Origin: Neisseriales bacterium
GTDB lineage: Bacteria > Pseudomonadota > Gammaproteobacteria > Burkholderiales > UBA11063
Assembly: GCA_008017145.1 (NCBI GenBank)
Contig: SSGY01000179.1
Location: 1-16,288, forward strand
Length of the DNA stretch: 16,288 nucleotides
Direction: 5' to 3'
Below, piece after piece: positions 1 through 6,546 of this stretch; the first letter of the stretch is position 1; each line of letters starts with the position of its first letter. A program made the position numbers and the translations under genes. The notes below the pieces were generated by a model. The model was given only the letters and a program-made list of their open reading frames with translations, was not told the DNA's origin and searched no databases.

Positions 1-74
1 AGTGGCTCTGGATGTATAATAATGTGAGACCACATATGGCAAATGGTGGCATACCACCAGTATTTAAGAAGTAA
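1..74 (+). CDS. IS3-family transposase OrfB, C-terminal end only
   Basis: The third reading frame of the window start is open to a TAA at 72-74. It encodes a tail containing WLWMYNNVRPHMANGGIPP. This matches the typical C-terminus of IS3-family OrfB integrases, where a WLWTYN..RPNMALGG.TP pattern closes the protein just after the DDE catalytic core. The catalytic residues lie upstream of the window, so activity cannot be judged. The reading frame is intact as far as it can be seen. Confidence 0.65.
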   Translation, partial: WLWMYNNVRPHMANGGIPPVFKK

Positions 75-132
75 TTATTTAAGCCGTAAATAATCTATAC
101 TTTTAAATTGCTCTAAAAATGGGAGTATTACC
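1..132 (+). mobile_element. Right end of an IS3-family insertion sequence (partial)
   Basis: The window starts inside an insertion sequence. The last 23 codons of its transposase are followed by about 58 non-coding bases. These end in GGGAGTATTACC near 132; read from the outside this is GGTAATACTCCC, which looks like the terminal inverted repeat of an IS3-family element. The chitinase reading frame begins right after this point. The family call rests on the transposase tail. The exact boundary (130-133) is inferred, because the left end and any target-site duplication lie outside the window. Confidence 0.6.
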
Positions 133-149
133 CTAATTATACTGGTAAT

Positions 150-2075
150 TTGCAAGTTCAGATTTTAAATACTAAAGCGTCAAATGCAGTAGTGAATAGC
201 TATACAATAAAACAAGGTGGTTCATTTACTACTGAGGATTTACCAACAAGTGACAGTACTCATGCTTACGTAGTAAAAATGACAACAGGTATTGCGGATC
301 CATTACAAGGTTTATACTATGTTGAAAGCGGTTTGCCTGCGTTAAAAATTACTAAAGGACAAACAACAAGTTTGGCAGTACCGATGAAAGCATCAACTAT
401 TGCTAAGAAAAATGTAACAGTTGCAATTAGTGGTATGTCAACTGGTGATACAGCAGGAGTAACTTTCTCTGATGCAGCAAACAAATATAGCTACGTAAAT
501 TACGCAAATTTGGCAAATAGCTCACCAGTTTACAAAATTGAAAGTGGCTTAAATCTTGGAACTTCAGTAGCGGCTAGTGGTAATAGTTATGTAACTAATC
601 CGATTACTAATACTGGTGTTGTTAGCGCTGCTAAAACTATCACAGCTAAGTTTGTGCCAAGTGTTACCCCGACGCCTACTCCAACCCCAACGCCGACTCC
701 TACACCGAGTGCTGACAAAGTGGTAACAGTATATTTATTAATTGATAGTCCTGCCCAGTTAAAACAATATACCGATGATCTAAATCGTGTATCTAAAGTT
801 AACTTTAATCGGGTAATATTCTCTTTTGTTAAACCAACATTAACTAATTATGTGTCAGGTAGTTTGGCAAATACTGGGATTATGAATTACTTCAATGCTG
901 GTGATGGTCAAGGTGTTGCTGCATTTAATCAACTTAAAGCTGCAGTAGCATTATCAAAAGCTAAAAATATTCAGGCTTTCTTGTCCGTTGGTGGCTGGAA
1001 TTACAGTTGTAACTATGAGGTTTATGGTGATAAATGTGGTGCTGCAGCAACTGAAGCTAATGGTATTCACTATGATTGGTTCCCAGACCCAAGTGATGCA
1101 ACTCAAGCTGCAACTGCAAAAACTTCATATGGAAATGTAATTAAGTTAACTAATGATCTTGGTATGCAAGGTATAGATTTGGATGCAGAAGAATTCTGGC
1201 ACGCAGATAAATATGCTGTATCATGGAAACCAGGTTCAACGGGTGAGTGGTCAACTGATATTGCGAAAAGCATCAATGCTGCTGGTGGTCCAACTTATGC
1301 CAACTTAGTTCAATACGGTGGTGGTGCAGCTACTTCTTCAGGTCCGGCTATTATGCCTAAAACTGTAGAGAAAATGGCAGCGATTATGCATGCTCTAGAA
1401 GACAATCCAAATGCTAAAAATTTGATGTTCTCAACGGCTGCTCCGCCAGTGGGTGCGCGTCCGATTACTGGCTTTGTCTATGGTGATAATGCCGCGGATA
1501 TTTATACCAAAGGTGGTGTATGGTGGATGGGTAATCTTAAAGGTCTATGGTATAACCTAGCTGATAAAGATAAAGCTATCGTGGATCGTTTTGATAGTAT
1601 CGGTCTGATGACTTATGATTTATGCGGTGATAGTGCGACTACTTGTGCGCCTTATGGTGGTGGTCCATTGGATTTAGCTGGTCAAGTTGGTGCGTATATG
1701 AAAGATTACACTAACTGGTTGAAATCAACTACTCCTAGCGCTGCTTCATTGACAGTTGACCAAAACGGTAAAGTTGCCTTTTTACCAGCCAAATATAATA
1801 TTAGCTCAAAAATCCAATTTGGCTTTGAAGTTAACCAACCTGCGTATCCGCAAAATGTAAGTGGTCAGTTACAATTAACTAATGCTTTAGTTGATACAAT
1901 TACTGCGCAACAGAAAGATAGTGGTGGAGTTATTATTTGGCAAATGTATTCTAAACAAAATACAGCAGCAAATGGAACTACCAGCAAATATACAATGAAT
2001 CAAAGTTGTAAAACTTTCTTGGCTAATGATAGTCGTTATGACTGTAATGCAGATTTCCCATCTGCCGCTCAATAA
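150..2075 (+). CDS. GH18-family chitinase, apparently 5'-truncated by the adjacent IS
   Basis: A glycoside hydrolase family 18 enzyme, expected to cleave beta-1,4 bonds in chitin. From a TTG at 150 it has 641 residues. An N-terminal beta-rich region (about 1-170) of unknown fold is followed by a Pro-Thr linker (about 173-187) and the catalytic barrel (about 190-635). Landmarks are SVGGW (279-283), the catalytic stretch GIDLDAEE (341-348, proposed acid E347), MTYD (487-490) and a late IIWQM strand. The first Asp of the usual DGxDxDxE motif is Gln here. The frame stays open upstream to about 117 with no ATG and no signal peptide, and crosses into the IS end near 132. The true N-terminus and promoter therefore seem to have been lost. 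The TTG start is only nominal; the gene may be a silent remnant or be driven from the IS. A terminator follows directly. Confidence 0.85.
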   Translation: MQVQILNTKASNAVVNSYTIKQGGSFTTEDLPTSDSTHAYVVKMTTGIADPLQGLYYVESGLPALKITKGQTTSLAVPMKASTIAKKNVTVAISGMSTGDTAGVTFSDAANKYSYVNYANLANSSPVYKIESGLNLGTSVAASGNSYVTNPITNTGVVSAAKTITAKFVPSVTPTPTPTPTPTPTPSADKVVTVYLLIDSPAQLKQYTDDLNRVSKVNFNRVIFSFVKPTLTNYVSGSLANTGIMNYFNAGDGQGVAAFNQLKAAVALSKAKNIQAFLSVGGWNYSCNYEVYGDKCGAAATEANGIHYDWFPDPSDATQAATAKTSYGNVIKLTNDLGMQGIDLDAEEFWHADKYAVSWKPGSTGEWSTDIAKSINAAGGPTYANLVQYGGGAATSSGPAIMPKTVEKMAAIMHALEDNPNAKNLMFSTAAPPVGARPITGFVYGDNAADIYTKGGVWWMGNLKGLWYNLADKDKAIVDRFDSIGLMTYDLCGDSATTCAPYGGGPLDLAGQVGAYMKDYTNWLKSTTPSAASLTVDQNGKVAFLPAKYNISSKIQFGFEVNQPAYPQNVSGQLQLTNALVDTITAQQKDSGGVIIWQMYSKQNTAANGTTSKYTMNQSCKTFLANDSRYDCNADFPSAAQ

Positions 2076-2097
2076 AAAATTTCCTCTAGACGTTTTT

Positions 2098-2127
2098 CCC
2101 CTGCATTTATGCTGGGGACTTTTTTTA
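2098..2127 (+). terminator. Rho-independent terminator of the chitinase gene
   Basis: The arms CCCC-T-GCA and TGC-T-GGGG pair around a TTTA loop (seven pairs with one T-T mismatch). They are followed by ACTTTTTTT. The hairpin sits 22 bases after the chitinase stop codon and protects the convergent pagP gene from read-through. Confidence 0.8.
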
Positions 2128-2188
2128 TTTAAGATATGATCTTTGATGGTGAGCTGTATAATCAAAGGTAGATTAAAAGTTGCCGAAT

Positions 2189-2761
2189 TTAATTGAAGGT
2201 TATTTTAGCGTTGACAAAAATAACATTTGCCCATGTTGCCATTAGTTCTACATCTTTGTATTTTAAAGTGGAAGTTAGTCCGATGCCGGGCAGTATGATT
2301 GGTGCGTCATTCGACCATGATGGTTTGATTAAAATCATCGGTGTATAGCCAAGACCCCATTTCCAGTTATTGCTATCAAAGATTGAATGATATTTTTGGT
2401 AAGTATATCCAGCATGAACTTCTGGTTTCCAATAAGAGTCAGAGAACGCAATAGCGAATAGGGTATACTCTTCGTTTGTGTCGTAGTTATACCATGTTCT
2501 TGCATAACCTGCACCATAAGGTATTTCGTTTAAACCTTGTGGATCTGCAGGGGTTTGTTCGGCAACGCCAGTTGGCCAATGAGCTGTAATCGAGGTATGA
2601 TAAGCGTACCCACTAATCATCAAACCATTTTTGCCTTCACTTTCAGCCATAACCAGTCCGTGCCCAATTTCACATAGCCACTGTGTGGCTGATCCGCAAC
2701 CCCACGAGTTAACTGAGTATAATCCGCACAGCAATAAGCCGATAAATTTGCTCCTACGCAC
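2189..2761 (-). CDS. pagP: PagP-like lipid A palmitoyltransferase
   Basis: An outer-membrane beta-barrel acyltransferase that moves a palmitate chain from phospholipid to lipid A, changing resistance to cationic peptides. The chosen GTG start gives 190 residues with a short basic n-region (RRSK) and a hydrophobic core, a good signal peptide. An in-frame ATG at 2806 would add 15 residues, but it lies in a hairpin loop without a ribosome site. Relative to E. coli PagP I see the counterpart of His33 in GYAYHTS (H55 from the GTG), Asp76-Ser77 in AIAFSDSYWKPE (D108, S109), then AGYTY, WGLGYTP and a PIILP strand matching LPVLLP, and a terminal aromatic strand ending in ITFN. Length and motif order fit the family; the His-Asp spacing is about ten residues longer than in E. 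coli. Identification is by motif reading only. Confidence 0.75.
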   Translation of the reverse strand: MRRSKFIGLLLCGLYSVNSWGCGSATQWLCEIGHGLVMAESEGKNGLMISGYAYHTSITAHWPTGVAEQTPADPQGLNEIPYGAGYARTWYNYDTNEEYTLFAIAFSDSYWKPEVHAGYTYQKYHSIFDSNNWKWGLGYTPMILIKPSWSNDAPIILPGIGLTSTLKYKDVELMATWANVIFVNAKITFN

Positions 2762-2788
2762 AACTACTTCAATCTCTCTAAATGATTT

Positions 2789-2820
2789 AACCCGTGATTT
2801 TATCATGAATCACGGGTTTT
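2789..2820. terminator. Strong hairpin between the patatin gene and pagP
   Basis: AACCCGTGATT (2789-2799) and AATCACGGGTT (2808-2818) form a perfect 11-bp stem with an 8-base loop. On the plus strand it ends in TTTT. On the minus strand, where both neighbouring genes are read, only a weak TT follows and an A-run precedes. It may end adc-patatin transcripts or limit read-through into pagP. The loop contains the upstream ATG (2804-2806) of the longest pagP frame. Confidence 0.55.
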
Positions 2821-2851
2821 AGCTTAATTACAATTGTTGAATAGAGTATCG

Positions 2852-4051
2852 TTAAATATCAATTGTAGTTGGTTTATCCTCATTAATAGTATAAATTGTC
2901 ATACCATCGCTATGTTGCTTATTCCACTCTTGTTTTTTGGATTCAATCAACTTGAGCGTAATTTCATAACCTTGCTGATAATGCAAATGAGCAGATTCAG
3001 CGCTAAAGTTATAATCTTTACTATTGAGTTCAGTACCTCTTCTTGAGTGATAAATTACATGTACTAAATCTAAACGATGTGCATTTCCAAGATTTAAGAC
3101 AGCTTTAACATCTGGGTCATCTTTGACCTCTGGCGGTAGTTTAGAACCAAGAAACTTTATCGCATGCGATAAATTTTGTGCGGTAGAATAAATCGCATTT
3201 GAGCGCTTAGAATGTGACGAATATTGAATATCTTTAATTCGTTCTAACATGCCATCCATAGTGTGTGGTAATGGACCTGATGCAGAAAATAAATCAAACA
3301 TAAAGCACAGCACATTGCAGATATCATGTTCGGTATCCGCAAATTCTTCTAGGACTTTAGACAGAGGAGTATTGGCATAAACTCCACCATCAACATAATA
3401 GCGCCCATCAATTTCAATCGCTGGAAATCCAGGAGGCAGCGCGCCTGAAGCCATGATATGCTCAACAGTAATTTTTTCTTTACTGTTATCAAAAAAGACG
3501 AAATCCCCCGAAGCTAAATCAGTCGCACCCAGACAAAGGCGAACATGCCCTTGATTAAGATATTCGAAATCGATAACCTCATTTAGAGTTTCTCTAAGTG
3601 GTGAAGTGTCATAAAAGCTTAATTGATCGGGTGTTACATGGCTGAGTAACCAAGGGCTAAGTATTTTAGGCTTATAGAAACCAGGTTGCCCAAAGTGTAG
3701 CGCATGTTGTGCTCCAAAATAATTATGAATTTTAGACATTCCGAGAAAAGGAGAATTCGGTAATGGTATACTAACCGTAATTTTGTTCCAGAATTGCTTT
3801 AGCTTTTCTAGTCGTTTTTCTGGCGGATTACCAGCAACGATTGCAGCATTCATCCCACCGATTGAAATCCCAACCACCATATCCGCACGATAATCATGTT
3901 TATATAGCGCTTCTACACCACCAACTTGAAATGACCCAAGAGCGCCACCACCTTGAAAGACATAAATTATCTTACGCTTTTTTTTAGAAGCTGTTACGTG
4001 CTTTATATGCGTGGCAACTTCACGATCTAATATTTCTTTTGCAGATGTCAT
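2852..4051 (-). CDS. Patatin-like phospholipase family protein
   Basis: A serine acyl hydrolase of the patatin family, expected to release fatty acids from phospholipids or other acyl esters; 399 residues. The patatin core is clear: the oxyanion loop GGGALG (34-39), the nucleophile elbow GISIGG with Ser63, and the catalytic Asp of YVDGG (D221). A C-terminal region of about 130 residues resembles the extension often found on bacterial long patatins (DUF3734-like; my recollection). No signal peptide is seen, so it is probably cytosolic or an effector. The ATG lies 6 bases after the stop of the decarboxylase gene, so the two are very likely one operon. A comparable patatin sits beside ketone-body genes such as bdhA in Legionella (bdhA-patD), suggesting a link to lipid or polyhydroxybutyrate turnover. 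That functional link is inference. Confidence 0.85.
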   Translation of the reverse strand: MTSAKEILDREVATHIKHVTASKKKRKIIYVFQGGGALGSFQVGGVEALYKHDYRADMVVGISIGGMNAAIVAGNPPEKRLEKLKQFWNKITVSIPLPNSPFLGMSKIHNYFGAQHALHFGQPGFYKPKILSPWLLSHVTPDQLSFYDTSPLRETLNEVIDFEYLNQGHVRLCLGATDLASGDFVFFDNSKEKITVEHIMASGALPPGFPAIEIDGRYYVDGGVYANTPLSKVLEEFADTEHDICNVLCFMFDLFSASGPLPHTMDGMLERIKDIQYSSHSKRSNAIYSTAQNLSHAIKFLGSKLPPEVKDDPDVKAVLNLGNAHRLDLVHVIYHSRRGTELNSKDYNFSAESAHLHYQQGYEITLKLIESKKQEWNKQHSDGMTIYTINEDKPTTIDI

Positions 4052-4057
4052 AATGAA

Positions 4058-4804
4058 TTAATCTTTTAAATAATCATAAACAACCTCACCAAACCCCAGT
4101 GTGAGATCAGCGACCAAATGTGTTCCACTTATAACTTTGCGTACAGGAAGCTTAGCAACTGGTGCTAATGCATGCTCAAATAATTGCAAGGCCGCAGGTC
4201 CTGTCCATGCACCATGTACGGTAACATCTTTAAGAAAATATTCAATTAATTGGCAAACACTTTTATCTTTACCATTGGCATGAGGAATAATTTTTAATAG
4301 GAAATTAGGTGTTTTTTCTAGATTTTCTTTAGTTTTTTGTTTGTCTAGAGAATAATACTTAAACCCCATAGTACCAGTAGCTACTGGCACACTGTTGTAT
4401 TTTAGCGTTCCAACGACAGTATCTACATCAATTTCTAATTTAGGGTTAGCGTATTTTTTAGGAAAACCCCAGATTTCGCGACCAGCTGCAATCGGTGCTA
4501 AATTATCTAAAAACATCATGTGGGAATATGTACCTTCTTTGCCTTCGAACTCGACTTCAATTACTTGACCAGCTTCAGTAAAGCTACCAAAACCATGCGC
4601 ATCTGGCATTTTCATAAATTCAAATTTAACTACATTACTAATAACTTTTAATGGTTCAGGAACTATCGCCTGTAACGCATCATAGTCAGTTTCGTAAGAA
4701 ATAATTAAATATTCACGGTTTTTAAATTTATAGTCGATTTGTAGGGCGCTTGGTGAAGTAAGTGGCATTGCAAATGCGTTCTGTTTAATCTCAGCGATGT
4801 TCAT
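4058..4804 (-). CDS. adc: Acetoacetate decarboxylase family protein
   Basis: Probably converts acetoacetate to acetone and CO2 through a Schiff base on an active-site lysine; 248 residues, the normal length. The signature GREIWGFPKKYANPKL (108-123) carries adjacent lysines K116-K117, matching Lys115-Lys116 of the Clostridium enzyme. GSFTEAGQ (73-80) carries the conserved Glu77. These residues favour a true decarboxylase over the wider ADC-like superfamily. The ribosome site AGGAGA lies 8 bases before the ATG and an extended -10 box lies further upstream, so this is the first gene of the adc-patatin operon. Acetone formation versus a broader beta-keto-acid role cannot be told from sequence. 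Confidence 0.85.
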   Translation of the reverse strand: MNIAEIKQNAFAMPLTSPSALQIDYKFKNREYLIISYETDYDALQAIVPEPLKVISNVVKFEFMKMPDAHGFGSFTEAGQVIEVEFEGKEGTYSHMMFLDNLAPIAAGREIWGFPKKYANPKLEIDVDTVVGTLKYNSVPVATGTMGFKYYSLDKQKTKENLEKTPNFLLKIIPHANGKDKSVCQLIEYFLKDVTVHGAWTGPAALQLFEHALAPVAKLPVRKVISGTHLVADLTLGFGEVVYDYLKD

Positions 4805-4844
4805 TATCTAGTTCTCCTCTTCATTAAAATAATATACTGTTTGG

Positions 4845-4853
4845 ATTATAACA
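4845..4853 (-). promoter_or_regulatory. Extended -10 promoter element of the adc-patatin operon
   Basis: On the minus strand the sequence reads TGTTATAAT, an extended -10 (TGn plus a perfect TATAAT), about 40 bases before the adc ATG. No good -35 is seen at 17 bases (TCTAGA), as is common for extended -10 promoters. Confidence 0.45.
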
Positions 4854-4920
4854 TATATTTTAACTAATCTAGAGCCTTTTGATAAAAATTAAATTGTATA
4901 TTCAATCTAATTCATCATTC

Positions 4921-5005
4921 TAGGTCATTGATTTACTCCTCACCTACAATATGTAGGCTTCGTCATAAATCGCCTACTAGTATTTCGAATCAGTTTGAGT
5001 ATTAA
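4921..5005. other. Intergenic block with a CCTACA/TGTAGG palindrome, function unknown
   Basis: The roughly 290 bases between the divergent adc and 5096 genes contain no convincing coding frame. This part has the dyad CCTACA-N3-TGTAGG (4943-4957), then GGCTTCGTC and ATAAATCGCCTACTAG, with CCTAC repeated at about 4972-4976. Its texture is less AT-rich than its flanks. It could be an operator, the remnant of an insertion element or a small RNA. I cannot assign it. Confidence 0.3.
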
Positions 5006-5023
5006 ATTGAACACGCCGCAAAA

Positions 5024-5053
5024 TTGATTTGATTGTTTTTAGCATCATATGAT
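5024..5053 (+). promoter_or_regulatory. Candidate sigma-70 promoter for the 5096 gene
   Basis: TTGATT (5024-5029) and TATGAT (5048-5053) are separated by 18 bases and lie about 40 bases before the ATG at 5096. The match is fair and this is the best pair in the region. Confidence 0.4.
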
Positions 5054-5095
5054 AAAGTTAAGTAATGAGTAATATTTTATTTGTTTGGAGACACT

Positions 5096-5731
5096 ATGAG
5101 TAATAATACCGTAAATAGGTATAGAGAATTACTTTCACAAATTTCCCTTATTTCTCTCATAATGATTTCTTTATTTGGTGAAGTTGCGTGCCATGCTGCC
5201 GCACAGTCTACACAAGAGTCTGTTTCACCGGTTTATAATGATTGGTCATGGTTTAAAGATACTTACTGGGTTGTGCCAGAGCAAAATATTTCTGCGGTTG
5301 CGCAAAGTGCAAGTAATCCCAGCCAATTTAATCTTGTTCGCGATCAAACTGTTTTTCATTTTACGGACTATTTTAATGGTTATTTCACAGGTGTAGTTAC
5401 CGCCAAACTTTCATCAGCCGAGAGTGTTCCAGGTTGCCAATATGTGCTTGGTGAGGTTACACCGCAAGGAGTTGTCCATTTGACAATGTATAATGTATCT
5501 GATGGCAGTATTATCAATCAACCGATGGGAAATATGGTGCAAGTGAATGGTCAATGGACGATGGTTAATACTATGACAGCTCCAGCTACGGGTGGTGGAT
5601 CGGTAAGTCACTGGGCTTATATGGTTTTATCTAAACCGGGAGATCCGAGTTGGAATAATCTTCCGTTTGCCAATGAGTCTGTTCCTGCTTTTGTTGCTAA
5701 TTGTCCAGCTGGACCAATGATTAATTTATAA
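5096..5731 (+). CDS. Exported protein of unknown function
   Basis: I do not recognise this protein. From the ATG at 5096, preceded by GGAG with 5 bases spacing, it has 211 residues. A TTG frame at 5081 would run through that ribosome site, so it is less likely. Residues about 15-36 form a hydrophobic segment ending in ACHAAA, a plausible signal peptidase I site near AAA-QS. The cysteine at 32 lacks a proper lipobox because Glu is at -3. The mature part is rich in aromatic residues, Asn, Gly and short beta-like stretches (YWVV, FHFTDYFNGYFTGVVTAKL, HWAYMVL), with two cysteines (114 and 203) that could form a disulfide. No enzyme motif is visible. The stop is 23 bases before the glutathione S-transferase gene, so the two probably share a transcript. 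A periplasmic or secreted location is inferred. Confidence 0.7.
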   Translation: MSNNTVNRYRELLSQISLISLIMISLFGEVACHAAAQSTQESVSPVYNDWSWFKDTYWVVPEQNISAVAQSASNPSQFNLVRDQTVFHFTDYFNGYFTGVVTAKLSSAESVPGCQYVLGEVTPQGVVHLTMYNVSDGSIINQPMGNMVQVNGQWTMVNTMTAPATGGGSVSHWAYMVLSKPGDPSWNNLPFANESVPAFVANCPAGPMINL

Positions 5732-5754
5732 TATAATTTTAAGAAGGTGCTATT

Positions 5755-6366
5755 ATGTCGCAATTAACTTTTTATACTAATCCAATGTCACGTGGACGAA
5801 TTGTACGCTGGATGTTAGAAGAAATTGGAGTGGCTTATGAAACCAAGGTATTGGACTATGCAACGACAATGAAAAGTGCAGAGTTCTTGGCAATTAATCC
5901 GATGGGTAAAGTTCCAGCAATTAAGCATGGTTCTGCGGTTGTTACTGAAACTCCTGCTATTTGCGCGTATTTGGCAGAAACTTTTCCTGACGCCGGATTA
6001 GCGCCTAAGACTAATGAAGAGCGTGCCGCTTATTACCGCTGGTTATTTTTTGCTGCTGGTCCGTTGGAGCTGGCATTGAGCTTAAAGATGCTAAAAATTG
6101 AAGTAACTGCTGAGAGCGAGAAATCTTTAGGTTGTGGAAACCCACAAACTACTCTGGATGTTATTGCTCAAGCCGTTAGCGCCAGTCCATATATTTGTGG
6201 TGAACGCTTTACTGCCGCAGACGTTTATATCGGCTCTCATATAAGTTTTGGAACAAGATTTGGCATATTTGAAGAACGTCCCGAGTTTACTGCTTATCTT
6301 GAGCGTATACTTAGTCGTCCGGCAAAATTACGTGCTGAAGAACTGGATAACGCATTAACAGTATAA
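5755..6366 (+). CDS. Glutathione S-transferase family protein
   Basis: A cytosolic GST-fold protein of 203 residues, the usual bacterial length. The N-terminal thioredoxin-like domain (1-78) shows NPMSRGR with Ser12 at the position that activates glutathione, the cis-proline in GKVPAI (P54) and the glutathione-contact pair in TETPAI (E65-T66). The all-helical C-terminal domain follows, including FTAADVYIG, the N-capping motif of helix 6. The ribosome site AAGAAGG lies 7 bases before the ATG. The substrate cannot be read from sequence; bacterial members of this type detoxify electrophiles or act in catabolic pathways. It is probably co-transcribed with the exported protein upstream, and a strong terminator follows. 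Confidence 0.9.
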   Translation: MSQLTFYTNPMSRGRIVRWMLEEIGVAYETKVLDYATTMKSAEFLAINPMGKVPAIKHGSAVVTETPAICAYLAETFPDAGLAPKTNEERAAYYRWLFFAAGPLELALSLKMLKIEVTAESEKSLGCGNPQTTLDVIAQAVSASPYICGERFTAADVYIGSHISFGTRFGIFEERPEFTAYLERILSRPAKLRAEELDNALTV

Positions 6367-6407
6367 TATACTCGTCGTCTTTGAATCTTGGAGTTTTGTC
6401 TGACTCC

Positions 6408-6440
6408 AAAAAAGCAGATCAATATGGTCTGCTTTTTTAT
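6408..6440 (+). terminator. Rho-independent terminator after the GST gene
   Basis: AAAAAAGCAGA and TCTGCTTTTTT form a perfect 11-bp stem with a 9-base loop, the T-run being part of the 3' arm. A smaller hairpin, GGAGT...ACTCC (6390-6407), lies just before it. The structure separates the GST transcript from rlmD. The A-run on the 5' arm means it could also work in the opposite direction. Confidence 0.85.
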
Positions 6441-6480
6441 TGATTTGCAATCCCACAACATATCTAATAGCATTCATTTC

Positions 6481-6510
6481 TTCATTGAATTTAATCAAAA
6501 ATGCTACAAT
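6481..6510 (+). promoter_or_regulatory. Candidate promoter for rlmD
   Basis: An extended -10, TGCTACAAT (6502-6510), lies about 36 bases before the rlmD ATG. TTCATT (6481-6486) is a weak -35 at 18 bases. It lies downstream of the GST terminator, as expected for a separate unit. Confidence 0.45.
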
Positions 6511-6546
6511 TGCGCTTTAAAATTTATCTATAAAAAGAAAGTCAGT

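Noticed and set aside
669..710. Repeated CC-AC-like units that might be a tandem repeat or CRISPR
   Set aside because: They encode a Pro-Thr linker in the chitinase, are far too short and have no spacers.
1887..2165. Minus-strand open frame over the chitinase end
   Set aside because: It overlaps the conserved chitinase C-terminus and the terminator, and its protein has no recognisable features.
2852..4804. Patatin gene as part of an anti-phage (CBASS-like) system
   Set aside because: There is no nucleotide cyclase or accessory gene nearby; its partner is a decarboxylase.
6388..6546. N-terminal extension of RlmD
   Set aside because: The extension runs through a terminator and promoter; the ATG at 6547 starts the TRAM domain at the family position.
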